A DNA stretch of 64,000 bases from Arthrobacter_B citreus (GCF_042429235.1 NZ_JBHMBA010000009.1), one strand, 5' to 3'; counted from the stretch's first letter, positions 17,819 to 27,177 are shown. The notes: generated by a model from the sequence alone, not told the origin. Made by a program: numbers and translations.

Positions 17819-19543
17819 GTGACCCAACAGACTCCTTCATCAGATCCCCTGTCCTTCGCCGGCGCGCAGTACCGCCAGCCGACCGCCATCGACGCCGTTG
17901 CCGATGCCTTCACCGAGACTCTGCTGCAGCTGGATCCATCCCTCGCCACATCCCTGGGTATCCCGGGGCATGAGACCGATTACGCCGATTACTCGCCCGC
18001 GGGCCAGGAATCAGGAGCCGAAGCCATCCGCGAGACGCTGGAACGGCTCGACGGGCTGCAGCCGGCCGACGACGTCGACCGCGTTACCCTCGATGCGATG
18101 CACGAGCGCCTCGGCCTGGCGCTGGAAATCCACGAGTCCGGCTGGAACCTGTCGGACCTGAACAACATTGCCTCCCCCGCTCAGGAAATCCGCTCCATTT
18201 TCGACCTCATGCCCACTGCCACGGTGGAGGACTGGCAGAACATCTGCGGCCGGCTGCACAACGTTGACGACGCCGTGTCGGGCTACATCACTTCACTGCG
18301 GGCCGGCAAGGAGCGCGGCCTGCTGCCGGCAAGCCGCCAGGTCCAGATCGTGATGGAACAGACCGCCAAGTACGCCGAGGACGGCGGCTTCTTTGACGAC
18401 TATGCCACCAGTGCCGCGCTGTCCGGCGGCGAGTCCCTTCCGGAGAACCTGGCGGCGGAGGTGCGTGCCGGCGCCGAATCAGCCCGTGCCGCCTACCGCA
18501 GCCTTGCCGCGTTCCTGGAAACCGAGCTGCTGCCCGCAGCCCCCGAAAAGGACGCCGTGGGCAAGGAACGCTACTCCCTGATGTCCCGCCTGTTCCTGGG
18601 CTCGGCCGTGGACCTTGAGGAGACCTACCAGTGGGGCGTGGAGGAACTGGACCGCATCATTGCCGAGCAGGAGGCCGTTGCCGAGCAGATCAAGCCCGGC
18701 GCCACCGTCGAAGAGGCCATGGCCATCCTGGACGAAGATCCCGAACGGCAGCTGCACGGCACCGCTGAGCTGCAGGCCTGGATGCAGGGCCTCGCCGACC
18801 GCGCCGTCGCCGACCTCGCCGGAACCCACTTCGAGATCAACGGGCCGATGCGGCAGATCGAATGCATGATCGCACCCACCCAGGAGGGCGGCATCTACTA
18901 CACCGGCCCCAGCGACGATTTCTCCCGCCCGGGCCGCATGTGGTGGTCCGTTCCCGCCGGCGAGGACACCTTCACCACGTGGAAGGAAACCACCACCGTT
19001 TATCACGAGGGCGTTCCCGGCCATCACCTGCAGATTGCGACGGCGACCGCCGCCCGCGGGCTGCTGAACAACTGGCGCCGCAACATCTGCTGGGTGTCCG
19101 GCCACGGCGAGGGCTGGGCGCTGTACGCCGAGCGGCTGATGGACGAGCTGGGCTACCTCAGCGATCCCGGCGACAAGATGGGCATGCTCGACGCGCAGCG
19201 CATGCGTGCCGCCCGTGTTGTCTTCGACATCGGCGTTCATCTGGAGCTGGAGGTTCCCGAGCGCTGGGGATCCGGCACTTGGACGGCGGACAAGGGCTAT
19301 GAGTTCCTTCGGCAGAACCTTGCGATCTCCGAGGGACAGCTGAACTTTGAGTTCACCCGCTACCTCGGCTGGCCCGGGCAGGCTCCCGCCTACAAGCTGG
19401 GCCAGCGGCTCTGGGAACAGATTCGGGACGAAGTCCGCAGCCGTGAGGGTGAGGACTTTGACCAGAAGGACTTCCATACCCGCGCCCTTGCCCTGGGCTC
19501 CGTAGGCCTGGACACCCTTCGGCGGGCGCTGCTGGACGCGTAA
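17819..19543 (+). CDS. DUF885 family metallopeptidase-like protein
   Basis: A 574-residue cytoplasmic protein. It has the zinc-peptidase-like motif VYHEGVPGHHLQIA near residue 400 and, after it, a conserved GHGEGWALYAERLMDELG segment that could supply the third ligand. DUF885 proteins are predicted M32/M3-like zinc peptidases, mostly uncharacterised. There is no signal peptide. A strong terminator lies 45 nt downstream. Confidence 0.88.
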   Translation: MTQQTPSSDPLSFAGAQYRQPTAIDAVADAFTETLLQLDPSLATSLGIPGHETDYADYSPAGQESGAEAIRETLERLDGLQPADDVDRVTLDAMHERLGLALEIHESGWNLSDLNNIASPAQEIRSIFDLMPTATVEDWQNICGRLHNVDDAVSGYITSLRAGKERGLLPASRQVQIVMEQTAKYAEDGGFFDDYATSAALSGGESLPENLAAEVRAGAESARAAYRSLAAFLETELLPAAPEKDAVGKERYSLMSRLFLGSAVDLEETYQWGVEELDRIIAEQEAVAEQIKPGATVEEAMAILDEDPERQLHGTAELQAWMQGLADRAVADLAGTHFEINGPMRQIECMIAPTQEGGIYYTGPSDDFSRPGRMWWSVPAGEDTFTTWKETTTVYHEGVPGHHLQIATATAARGLLNNWRRNICWVSGHGEGWALYAERLMDELGYLSDPGDKMGMLDAQRMRAARVVFDIGVHLELEVPERWGSGTWTADKGYEFLRQNLAISEGQLNFEFTRYLGWPGQAPAYKLGQRLWEQIRDEVRSREGEDFDQKDFHTRALALGSVGLDTLRRALLDA

Positions 19544-19587
19544 CCCCGGCAGTCTCAAGGGACATTCATCACAGTGATCCAGGGAAT

Positions 19588-19631
19588 AACCCCCGGGGTG
19601 CGGCCACTGCCCGCCACATTCCGGGGGTTTT
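19588..19631 (+). terminator. Rho-independent terminator after the DUF885 gene
   Basis: AACCCCCGG at 19588-19596 pairs with CCGGGGGTT at 19621-19629, and a short T run follows. Confidence 0.65.
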
Positions 19632-19712
19632 GCCTTTATGTGGCGCGGAACGCGCCGGTGGCTCCACGTAACATTTCGCAATAGGCAATCTTCTCTGGTA
19701 AGCGTCCCGGTC

Positions 19713-19718
19713 TAGTAT
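19713..19718 (+). promoter_or_regulatory. -10 element of a leaderless promoter
   Basis: TAGTAT ends 7 nt before the GTG start of the symporter gene at 19726. No Shine-Dalgarno sequence is present. Confidence 0.65.
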
Positions 19719-19725
19719 TTTCACC

Positions 19726-21264
19726 GTGACCTCACAGACTTCCTCCCCCAAGACCTCCACCGGCCGCAGGCTGCCCCGGTGGGTTACCGCCTTCGGACCG
19801 CAGATCATCGCCGCCCTCGTGGCTGGCCTGCTGCTGGGCCTGTTGGCCAAGAGCATGGGTACTGTCGGCGACGGCGAGCCCAACTGGCTGACCACAACCC
19901 TGAACACCATCGGCACGAGCTACGTCTCGCTGCTGAAGGCCGCCGTCGTACCCCTGATCTTCACCGCCGTCGTCAGCTCCATTGCCAACCTGCGCGCTGT
20001 CTCCAATGCCGCACGGCTGGCATGGCAGACCCTGCTCTGGTTCGCGATCACGGCTCTGATCAGTGTGGTCATCGGCATCCTGCTGGGCGTCATCCTGCAG
20101 CCGGGCAACACCTCAAACGTCCCTGAGAAGGAGTTCACCGGCAGCCAGGGCAGCTGGGTCGGATTCCTCACCGGTCTGGTGCCGGGCAACTTCCTCGGTC
20201 TGGGCGCCAGCTCCAAGGTTGCCGAGAGCGGTGACGTCAGCACCAGCATCAGCTTCAATGTGCTGCAGATCCTGGTCATCGCCATCGCCGTCGGCATTGC
20301 CGCCCTGAAGGTGGGCAAGCCCGCTGAACCGTTCCTGGCCCTGAATGCCTCGGCCCTGGCCGTCATCCAGAAGGTCCTGTGGTGGATCATCCGCCTCGCC
20401 CCGGTCGGCACCATCGGCCTGATCGGCACCGCCGTGGCCACTTACGGCTGGGACACCATCGGCTCACTGGGAATGTTTGCCGTGACCATCTACGTGGGCC
20501 TGTTCCTGGTCCTGTTTGTTGTCTACCCGGTACTGATCAAGGCGCACGGCCTGTCCGTCCGCCAGTGGTTCTCCGGCGCCTGGCCCGCCATCCAGCTGGC
20601 CTTCGTCTCCCGTTCCTCGGTGGGCACTCTGCCGCTGACCCAGCGGGTCACCGAGCGCAACCTCGGCGTCTCTCGCGCCTACGCTTCCTTCGCCGTGCCA
20701 CTGGGCGCCACCACCAAGATGGACGGCTGCGCCTCGATCTACCCGGCTGTCTCCGCGATCTTCGTGGCACAGTTCTTCGGAATCGATCTGGGCTTCACCG
20801 ATTACCTGCTGATTGCCCTCGTTTCGGTGCTGGGTTCGGCCGCAACCGCGGGAACCACCGGCGCCGTCGTCATGCTGACCCTGACATTGTCCACCCTGGG
20901 CCTTCCGCTGGCCGGCGTGGGCCTGCTGCTCTCCATCGACCCGATCCTGGACATGGGCCGCACCGCGGTCAACGTGGCCGGACAGACCGTGGTCCCGGCA
21001 ATCGTCGCCAAGCGCAACGGCCTGCTGGACCTGGCGATGTACAACGCCAAGCGCAACGGCGACCCGTTCGCCGACGACTCCTCCGAGGTTGAGGCACCGG
21101 TGCTGGTCTCCGCCGGCGCTTCGGCTCCTGCCGCCGATGGTTCCGCCACTGACGGAACAACGACGGCCACTGCGGACGGAACGTCCGCTGCCGGCATCAA
21201 CCTGCCCGGCTCAGCCGGGGGCGCGTGCGCAACCGGTCCGGCGCCGTCGTCCAACAGGCGCTAA
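19726..21264 (+). CDS. Dicarboxylate/amino acid:cation symporter (DAACS family)
   Basis: A 512-residue membrane protein of the GltP/DctA type that couples uptake of dicarboxylates, glutamate or aspartate to sodium or protons. Eight or more transmembrane segments are visible. The serine-rich hairpin region has FVSRSSVGTLPLT at about residue 291, and the conserved substrate/cation region reads VPLGATTKMDG and later LGSAATAGTTGAVV and DMGRTAVNVAGQ. The last 55 residues are a low-complexity Ala/Thr/Ser tail beyond the family core. Substrate specificity cannot be read from the sequence. Confidence 0.93.
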   Translation: MTSQTSSPKTSTGRRLPRWVTAFGPQIIAALVAGLLLGLLAKSMGTVGDGEPNWLTTTLNTIGTSYVSLLKAAVVPLIFTAVVSSIANLRAVSNAARLAWQTLLWFAITALISVVIGILLGVILQPGNTSNVPEKEFTGSQGSWVGFLTGLVPGNFLGLGASSKVAESGDVSTSISFNVLQILVIAIAVGIAALKVGKPAEPFLALNASALAVIQKVLWWIIRLAPVGTIGLIGTAVATYGWDTIGSLGMFAVTIYVGLFLVLFVVYPVLIKAHGLSVRQWFSGAWPAIQLAFVSRSSVGTLPLTQRVTERNLGVSRAYASFAVPLGATTKMDGCASIYPAVSAIFVAQFFGIDLGFTDYLLIALVSVLGSAATAGTTGAVVMLTLTLSTLGLPLAGVGLLLSIDPILDMGRTAVNVAGQTVVPAIVAKRNGLLDLAMYNAKRNGDPFADDSSEVEAPVLVSAGASAPAADGSATDGTTTATADGTSAAGINLPGSAGGACATGPAPSSNRR

Positions 21265-21282
21265 CCTCTCTGCACCACCTCT

Positions 21283-21315
21283 CGAAGGCCGCTCCGATGT
21301 CCGGGGCGGCCTTCG
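21283..21315 (+). terminator. Terminator between the symporter gene and maf
   Basis: CGAAGGCCGC at 21283-21292 and GCGGCCTTCG at 21306-21315 form a perfect 10-bp stem with a 13-nt loop. Confidence 0.65.
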
Positions 21316-21343
21316 GGCTGTCCGGGCCCTCCCCCGGGCGCAC

Positions 21344-21349
21344 TAGGCT
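21344..21349 (+). promoter_or_regulatory. -10 element of a leaderless promoter
   Basis: TAGGCT ends 6 nt before the GTG start of maf. A purine stretch lies directly against the start codon, too close for a ribosome site. Confidence 0.6.
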
Positions 21350-21355
21350 GGAGAG

Positions 21356-21988
21356 GTGACTGACCTGAACCTGATCCTCGCTTCCGCCTCCCCCGCCCGC
21401 ACCAAGCTGCTAACCAACGCGGGAATAGCCCATTCCGTGCTCGTGTCCGACGTAGATGAAGACGCCGTGACCGCCCGATACGGCCTGACCGATCCGCACG
21501 ACACGGCCCTGCTGCTCGCCCGGGCCAAGGCCGAAGCGGTGGCCTCCCTGCCCGAGGCTGACGGCTCCCTGGTCATCGGCTGCGACTCGGTCTTTGAGTT
21601 TGACGGCGAGGCGCACGGCAAGCCGTGGGAGCCCGAAGTTGCCCGCGAACGGATCCGCCGGATGAGCGGCCACGTGGGCGTCCTGCATACCGGGCACTGG
21701 CTGGTGGACTGCCGGGATACCGACGACGACGGATCGGGGGCAACTCTCGGCGGCGTCAGCTCCGCTTCGGTCCACTTTGCGAAGCTGACCGACGAGGAAA
21801 TCGATGCCTACGTAGCAACGGGCGAGCCGCTCCAGGTGGCCGGTTCCTTCACGATCGACTCCCTCGGCGGCGCCTTCATCGAAAAGGTCGACGGCGATCC
21901 GCATGCCGTCGTCGGGCTCTCCGTGTCGATGCTCCGCGAGCTGCTGGCCAGCGCCGGCGTGAAGATTACGGACCTCTGGGAGAAGTAG
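21356..21988 (+). CDS. maf: Maf family nucleotide pyrophosphatase
   Basis: A 210-residue Maf/Ham1-fold enzyme that hydrolyses non-canonical or excess nucleoside triphosphates. Conserved elements are the N-terminal ILASASPARTKLL, the VIGCDSVFEFDGE metal-binding segment, HTGHWLVD, and SFTIDSLGGAFIEKVDGDP near the end. Maf lies next to the acc genes in many actinobacteria, and the neighbourhood here is consistent. The start is GTG without a ribosome site. Confidence 0.93.
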   Translation: MTDLNLILASASPARTKLLTNAGIAHSVLVSDVDEDAVTARYGLTDPHDTALLLARAKAEAVASLPEADGSLVIGCDSVFEFDGEAHGKPWEPEVARERIRRMSGHVGVLHTGHWLVDCRDTDDDGSGATLGGVSSASVHFAKLTDEEIDAYVATGEPLQVAGSFTIDSLGGAFIEKVDGDPHAVVGLSVSMLRELLASAGVKITDLWEK

Positions 21989-22022
21989 CCCTGGTTTTAT
22001 CTGTTTTCCGGTTCTGGTTCCG

Positions 22023-22155
22023 ATCCTTCGTGCAGATAACGGGCCCTCAACACATCCTTCGTGCAGATAACGGGACCAAGACCCCGGAAAACGCCCTTTT
22101 GCACCCCTGATCTGCACGAAGGATTCCGGGAAAGCCTCTGATCTGCACAATAGAT
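22023..22155. repeat. Cluster of four short repeats in inverted pairs
   Basis: ATCCTTCGTGCAGATAACGG occurs at 22023-22042 and again at 22054-22073. The reverse orientation follows as TGATCTGCACGAAGGAT (22108-22124) and a diverged TGATCTGCACAATAGAT (22139-22155). Both pairs are offset by 31 nt. Copies on opposite strands share a 15-bp perfect match, so the region can fold into a long hairpin. It fills the gap between convergent genes (maf and the nuclease-like gene). Confidence 0.85.
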
Positions 22156-22191
22156 TCAGACCTCACCCGGAAGACCCCTCTCCCACTTCCA

Positions 22192-23133
22192 TCAGCTAGG
22201 TTCTGGACGCCAGCCGCCAAGAGCCAGACCACGACGAACTTTGGCCACGACGAACTCCCTTCCCCGCCGAAAATCGTCCCGGGCAATCTTCACCTGGACC
22301 CACCCTGCTTCGGCGGTTGCCAGATCCCGCTGATGATCGCTGGACTGCTGCGCCGGAGTCAGGTGGTGTCCACCGTCGTACTCCAGACAAGTGCGAAACC
22401 CCACGCAGGCCAAATCCGTCCACACCACCGGCTGCCTGTTCCTGCCCATGACGGGGAAGTTCGGGACGAACTCGGGCAGTCCGGCGTGATGCAGAAGCAG
22501 CCGCAGCCGGGATTCCGGCGGCGAGTCCACCCCCACGCGCACGAGCCCGAGCGCGGCACGGGACCGTTGAAGGTTCGGCAGCCACCGTTTGGATTCCACG
22601 TAGGTGGTCAGTTCCGCGAGGGAAACAATGGCCCGCCGAGGCGGACCGAACGAGCGGCGAGACTCGCTGACAATATGGTCCCCCGCAACAACCAGCTCAT
22701 CCACGGTGAGCATGGCTGCCAAGTCCAGCCAGGTCCGTTCGACCGACGTCACCGAGACTCCGGCGACCGGCACAACCTCGGAAGCGTCAAGCGCAAGCCG
22801 GTGGCCCTCAACACCGCGGCGCCGCGGCGGTGCCTCTGACGGAGCCCTGGAGAGGTGAATGGCTGCGTCAGCTTCCAGCCGGGCGGGCAGCGGTAAGTTG
22901 TGGATCCGGGCTGCGGTTGTGTGGCTGACCACTGCTCCGGGGAGGAGCTCAACGTACGGTCTGCAGTGTTCGGTGAGCGTGGGTTCGACGCCGAGCGGCA
23001 CACGGATCGCCCGGCTCGTTGCGGCAAGGTCCCTGCCCCGGAGCCGGTCCCGGCTCAATCCTGCAGCCAGCCCCTGCGGCAGGGTAAAGGGCAAAGCCAG
23101 AGGTGGCGGAAGCGGATGGCGTCGGGCAGGCAT
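22192..23133 (-). CDS. Endonuclease-fold (DUF559/AbiEi-like) protein
   Basis: A 313-residue protein. The N-terminal part resembles the AbiEi-type domain seen in actinobacterial proteins of this class (VVSHTTAARIHNLPLP near residue 88). The C-terminal part ends in a PD-(D/E)XK nuclease-like core: CLEYDGGHHLTPAQ, then DHQRDLATAEAGWVQVKI. These proteins are common in Micrococcaceae, and their function is unsettled; some are annotated as type IV antitoxins, but no toxin gene is adjacent. The ATG at 23133 is chosen; the frame remains open further upstream to 23442, but that part looks non-coding and overlaps the next gene. Confidence 0.78.
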   Translation of the reverse strand: MPARRHPLPPPLALPFTLPQGLAAGLSRDRLRGRDLAATSRAIRVPLGVEPTLTEHCRPYVELLPGAVVSHTTAARIHNLPLPARLEADAAIHLSRAPSEAPPRRRGVEGHRLALDASEVVPVAGVSVTSVERTWLDLAAMLTVDELVVAGDHIVSESRRSFGPPRRAIVSLAELTTYVESKRWLPNLQRSRAALGLVRVGVDSPPESRLRLLLHHAGLPEFVPNFPVMGRNRQPVVWTDLACVGFRTCLEYDGGHHLTPAQQSSDHQRDLATAEAGWVQVKIARDDFRRGREFVVAKVRRGLALGGWRPEPS

Positions 23134-23212
23134 GCCTCTATTAGGCACCGGAACCGAGCCGCCTGCAGGCGATGTCCACAGGCGCCGGAATCCACAGGTC
23201 CCGGCCGCAGTT

Positions 23213-23521
23213 TCAGGAGCTGCTGGTTTGCCCCTGAGCACTGCTGCCGGCCTTCCGGGACCTTTCGTTGTGCCGAATGACCAACGAAGCTCCGACCAGG
23301 GCCGCGGAGAACGGCACACAGAGCTGCACCAGGAGGGAATAGACCGTCGTGACGGCCATGCCCACCGGCGCAATACCCCAAAGCTGGGCTGTGGAGGCCC
23401 AGGGATCCCCCATCCCGAAGTTCCTGATGATGAAGGGGCCAAGGATGGTCAGCGCCGCGCCGACTATGCCTAGGGCGACGCCGAACCGCATGGTGGTAAC
23501 CGCTGGGGACCGCTCAGACAT
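23213..23521 (-). CDS. Small membrane protein of unknown function
   Basis: A 102-residue protein with two hydrophobic helices at about residues 11-32 and 50-73 and a Ser/Gln-rich hydrophilic tail. The ATG at 23521 follows AGAGGAG with good spacing. It belongs to no family I can name. It precedes the nuclease-like gene on the same strand by 80 nt. Confidence 0.7.
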   Translation of the reverse strand: MSERSPAVTTMRFGVALGIVGAALTILGPFIIRNFGMGDPWASTAQLWGIAPVGMAVTTVYSLLVQLCVPFSAALVGASLVIRHNERSRKAGSSAQGQTSSS

Positions 23522-23705
23522 GACACTCCTCTGGTAGTACCGGACGTTGTCCGCACAGCCAACCACATATTCCATCCTTCAGGCCCTCACCAGTGCTTGA
23601 CGTGTTGCGCCTGGAGGCACCCCGGTCCAAGTACAGGTGATCACTCGGCGAGCTTGCAAGGCGCGGAAACCCCAGCGGCGCAGACCGTTCCAATGTGCGT
23701 CTGTC

Positions 23706-23722
23706 TTGTAGGGTCCCCACAA
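23706..23722. promoter_or_regulatory. Acyl-CoA carboxylase operator, accA copy
   Basis: TTGTAGGGTCCCCACAA matches the accD upstream palindrome at 14 of 17 positions and is itself an imperfect palindrome. It ends 98 nt before the accA start, close to the 109 nt seen for accD. A -10-like TAGGCT lies at 23784-23789. Confidence 0.65.
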
Positions 23723-23820
23723 CGAAATGCCTCTTCCCACGCACAAACAGCACGCATTATGGCCGGAGACCACAAAACCGCGCTAGGCTCCGAAGAGATC
23801 AAAAGGAGCCAGTGCATTCA

Positions 23821-25662
23821 ATGAGCCAGTTCAACCCCGCGCCCGCCGGTGACCAGCAGCACCTGCAGCCAACCCGCAGCATCACCAAAGTCCTGATTGC
23901 CAACCGCGGTGAAATCGCGGTCCGCGTCATCCGCGCGGCGCGCGACGAGGGCCTGGCATCGGTTGCTGTCTACGCCGATCCGGACCGCGATGCACTGCAC
24001 GTCCGCCTCGCCGATGAGGCCTATTCCCTGGGCGGCAGCACCGCTGCCGAGTCCTACCTGGATATGGGCAAGATTCTCGACGCCGCCCGCAAGTCCGGTG
24101 CCGACGCCATTCACCCGGGCTACGGTTTCCTCTCCGAGAACGCCGAGTTTGCCCAGCGCGTCATCGACGCCGGCCTGACCTGGATCGGCCCGTCCCCGCA
24201 CGCCATTTCCCAGCTCGGCGACAAGGTGCGGGCCCGCCACATCGCCGCGAAGGTCGGCGCACCGCTGGTTCCCGGCACCGCCGATCCGGTAAAGAACGCC
24301 CAGGAGGTCCTGGACTTCGCCGACGCCCACGGCTTGCCGCTGGCCATCAAGGCTGCCTTCGGCGGCGGCGGCCGCGGCATCAAGGTTGCCCGCACCCGCG
24401 ATGAAATCCCGGAAATGTACGAGTCCGCCGTCCGCGAGGCCACAGCAGCCTTCGGCCGCGGCGAATGCTTCATCGAGCGCTTCCTCGACGCCCCGCGGCA
24501 TGTCGAAACCCAGTGCCTGGCCGATGCGCACGGCAACGTCGTCGTGGTCTCCACCCGCGACTGCTCGCTGCAGCGCCGCAACCAGAAGCTTGTGGAGGAA
24601 GCTCCGGCTCCCTTCCTCAGCGAGGAGCAGAACGAGCGCCTGTACACCGCGTCCAAAGCGATTCTCCGCGAGGCCGGCTACCAGGGCGCGGGAACGTGCG
24701 AGTTCCTGGTCGGCACCGACGGCACCATCTCCTTCCTCGAGGTGAACACTCGGCTGCAGGTTGAGCACCCGGTGTCCGAGGAAGTCACCGGCCTGGACCT
24801 GGTCCGTGAGCAGTTCCGTTTGGCCCGCGGCGAAGAGCTCGGCTACAGCGATCCCGAGATCCGCGGCCACTCGTTCGAGTTCCGCATCAACGGCGAGGAT
24901 CCGGGCCGCAGCTTCATGCCCGCCCCCGGAACGGTGGACACCTTCAAGGTTCCCTCCGGCCCCGGCGTCCGCGTCGATTCCGGCATCGAAGCCGGTGAGA
25001 CGGTGGGCGGAAACTTCGATTCGATGCTCGCCAAGCTGATCATCACCGGCGCCACGCGAGAGCAGGCGCTGCAGCGTGCCCGCCGCGCCCTGGCCGAAAT
25101 GGAAATCACCGGCATGCCCACCGTATTGCCGTTCCACGCGGCAGTGGTGGCACATCCGGATTTCGCCCCCGCGGCCGGATCCTTCAAAGTGCACACGCGC
25201 TGGATTGAAACCGATTTCGACAACAAGATTCCGGCTTGGTCGGGTGAGCAGAACCCACGGCACGACGACGACGGCGGCTCCCGCCAGCGCGTCACTGTTG
25301 AGGTGGGCGGCAAGCGGCTCGACGTCGTGCTGCCGGCCGGCCTGGGCGGATCAAACGGAAGCAACGGGTCCGGACGCGCGGCCGGAGCCAACGGAAAAGC
25401 CCGCAAGTCCTCCCGCACCCGCGGCGGCGCCAACCCGGCTGCCACCGGGGATGACCTGACGTCTCCGATGCAGGGCACCATCGTCAAGGTGGCCGTCCAG
25501 GAAGGCGCGCAGGTTGCCGAGGGTGATCTCGTCGTCGTACTCGAAGCCATGAAAATGGAGCAGCCGCTGACCGCGCACAAATCCGGCACGGTCACCGGCC
25601 TCACCGCTTCGCCCGGCGCAACAGTCTCCGCCGGGGCCGTGATCGCCTCGATCCTGGACTAG
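23821..25662 (+). CDS. accA: Acyl-CoA carboxylase alpha subunit (biotin carboxylase and BCCP)
   Basis: A 613-residue fusion that carboxylates its own biotin and presents it to the beta subunit. The biotin carboxylase N-domain starts VLIANRGEIAVRVIRAA, the ATP-grasp loop is AAFGGGGRGIKVA near residue 180, and FLEVNTRLQVEHPVSEEVTG marks the catalytic region near 305-325. An Asn/Gly/Ser-rich linker joins the BCCP domain, whose biotinyl lysine lies in EAMKMEQPL near residue 579. BirA at 12.7 kb probably biotinylates it. AAAAGGAG precedes the ATG at 23821. Mycobacterial AccA3 is the closest parallel known to me. Confidence 0.95.
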   Translation: MSQFNPAPAGDQQHLQPTRSITKVLIANRGEIAVRVIRAARDEGLASVAVYADPDRDALHVRLADEAYSLGGSTAAESYLDMGKILDAARKSGADAIHPGYGFLSENAEFAQRVIDAGLTWIGPSPHAISQLGDKVRARHIAAKVGAPLVPGTADPVKNAQEVLDFADAHGLPLAIKAAFGGGGRGIKVARTRDEIPEMYESAVREATAAFGRGECFIERFLDAPRHVETQCLADAHGNVVVVSTRDCSLQRRNQKLVEEAPAPFLSEEQNERLYTASKAILREAGYQGAGTCEFLVGTDGTISFLEVNTRLQVEHPVSEEVTGLDLVREQFRLARGEELGYSDPEIRGHSFEFRINGEDPGRSFMPAPGTVDTFKVPSGPGVRVDSGIEAGETVGGNFDSMLAKLIITGATREQALQRARRALAEMEITGMPTVLPFHAAVVAHPDFAPAAGSFKVHTRWIETDFDNKIPAWSGEQNPRHDDDGGSRQRVTVEVGGKRLDVVLPAGLGGSNGSNGSGRAAGANGKARKSSRTRGGANPAATGDDLTSPMQGTIVKVAVQEGAQVAEGDLVVVLEAMKMEQPLTAHKSGTVTGLTASPGATVSAGAVIASILD

Positions 25663-25696
25663 GTCCCCGCCCGGACCGAAGCCGGTCCCGCAAATG

Positions 25697-25738
25697 CCAA
25701 ACGGCCCGATCCCCGCATTCCGGGGTCGGGCCGTTTGG
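25697..25738. terminator. Bidirectional terminator between accA and the MFS gene
   Basis: CCAAACGGCCCGA at 25697-25709 pairs perfectly with TCGGGCCGTTTGG at 25726-25738, and the stem continues through four more pairs including a G-U. It separates convergent genes. Confidence 0.8.
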
Positions 25739-25773
25739 GTTGTGCTCACTGGGGTTAGCTGAGCTGGAGACGC

Positions 25774-27177
25774 TTAGCTGGAGTGGTTCGTGTAGTCGAC
25801 GTCCTTGGTGTCCTTGGTGACGAACAGTGCGATCAGCGTCAGCACCGCCATCGAGGAGAGATAGACACCCACCAGCCACGGGCTTCCGTCGGCCGCCTGC
25901 CACAGGGCCACGGCAATGAACGGGGCCACGGCGGCACCGAGGATCGACGAAACGTTGTAAGCGATCGCGGAGCCGGTGTAGCGCACGTTGGTCGGGAAGA
26001 GCTCCGGCAGCATGGCGCCCATCGGCCCGAAGGTCAGGCCCATCAGCGTGAAGCCGATGATCAGCAGGGCCATGACCCCCACCGTTCCGCCGTCGAACAG
26101 CGGCGAGAAGGTGAAGCCGAAGACGAAGATTCCGGCGGTCACGGCCAGCAGCGTCTTGCGGCGGCCGAACTTCTCGGCCAGCGGACCGGAGACGAGCGTA
26201 AAGATTCCGAAGAACACGACACCGACGATCAGCATGATCAGGAAGTCGTTGCGGGCGTAGCCCAGGCCGGCGGCGAAGGTTTCCGGATCGAAGGCCTTGC
26301 CGGCCTTTTCGGCTGCGGCGCGCGCGGCTTCCTCGCTCTTGGCGGCGGTGCCGTAGGAAAGCGTGAACGTGGTCATCAGGTAGAACAGCACGTAGGTGGC
26401 CAGCATGATGAACGTGCCGGCAATCATCGGACGCCAGCTGTACTTGAAGGCACGGCTCAGCGGCAGCTTGCTCACTTCACCGGAGTCCACAACCTTCTGG
26501 AAGGCCGGGGTCTCCACCAGCTTCAGCCGCACGTACAGGCCGATGATCACCATGACGGCGCTGGCCAGGAACGGAATGCGCCAGCCCCAGGCGTCGAACT
26601 GATCGGCATCCAGCTGGAAGCTCAGCAGCAGGAACAGGCCGTTGGCCAGGATGAAGCCGATTGGCGCACCCAGCTGCGGGAAGGTACCCCACACGGCGCG
26701 CTTGTTGGACGGCGCGTTCTCAGTTGCCAGCAGCGCTGCTCCGGACCATTCACCACCCAGGGCGAGCCCCTGGGCGAACCGCAGAACCACCAGCATGGCC
26801 GGGGCCAGGATGGTCCAGCCGTCGACGGCGGTGGGCAGGCAGCCGATGAGGAACGTTGCGATGCCCATGGTCAGCAGCGACGCCACCAGGGTTCCCTTGC
26901 GGCCGACCTTGTCTCCAAAGTGCCCAAACACGATCGAACCGAGCGGGCGGGCAATGAACGCCACGCCAAAGACAGCGAAGGAGCTCAGCAGCGCAGTGAC
27001 GCCCTCGGCGTTAGGGAAGAAGAGCCGCGGGAACACGAGGACTGCTGCGGTGGCATAGACGTAGAAGTCATAGAACTCAATGGAGGTTCCAACCAGGCTG
27101 GCGATGATCACCCGGCCCTTGGAATTGGCCTTGGCCGGCGCCGGTGCCGGATCCGTGGAGGGATTCGTAGTAGACAT
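25774..27177 (-). CDS. MFS transporter, metabolite:H+ symporter (MHS) family
   Basis: A 467-residue twelve-helix transporter of the MHS branch, which includes ShiA, ProP and KgtP. The signature N-terminus is VGTSIEFYDFYVYATAAVLV, followed by VFGHFGDKVGRKGTLV between helices 2 and 3 and RFAQGLALGGEWSGAALL near residue 145. The region around residues 265-280 is an unusually long charged loop (AKSEEAARAAAEKAG). The ATG at 27177 is chosen over an earlier frame extension because it matches the family start. The substrate, probably an organic acid or an osmolyte, cannot be decided. A palindromic operator lies 66-90 nt upstream. Confidence 0.9.
   Translation of the reverse strand: MSTTNPSTDPAPAPAKANSKGRVIIASLVGTSIEFYDFYVYATAAVLVFPRLFFPNAEGVTALLSSFAVFGVAFIARPLGSIVFGHFGDKVGRKGTLVASLLTMGIATFLIGCLPTAVDGWTILAPAMLVVLRFAQGLALGGEWSGAALLATENAPSNKRAVWGTFPQLGAPIGFILANGLFLLLSFQLDADQFDAWGWRIPFLASAVMVIIGLYVRLKLVETPAFQKVVDSGEVSKLPLSRAFKYSWRPMIAGTFIMLATYVLFYLMTTFTLSYGTAAKSEEAARAAAEKAGKAFDPETFAAGLGYARNDFLIMLIVGVVFFGIFTLVSGPLAEKFGRRKTLLAVTAGIFVFGFTFSPLFDGGTVGVMALLIIGFTLMGLTFGPMGAMLPELFPTNVRYTGSAIAYNVSSILGAAVAPFIAVALWQAADGSPWLVGVYLSSMAVLTLIALFVTKDTKDVDYTNHSS

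Noticed and set aside
22023..22155. Repeats read as a CRISPR array
   Set aside because: Only four units, half of them inverted, with spacers shorter than 20 nt and no cas genes.
22192..23133. Naming the nuclease-like gene as an antitoxin
   Set aside because: No adjacent toxin gene of the AbiEii type exists, so the type IV toxin-antitoxin label is not supported.
23133..23442. N-terminal extension of the nuclease-like protein (416 codons in total)
   Set aside because: The extra 100 residues are Ser/Trp/Pro-rich, overlap the small membrane protein gene, and no ribosome site supports them.
23818..25263. 481-codon minus-strand frame over accA
   Set aside because: Antisense to the biotin carboxylase domain with no motif of its own.
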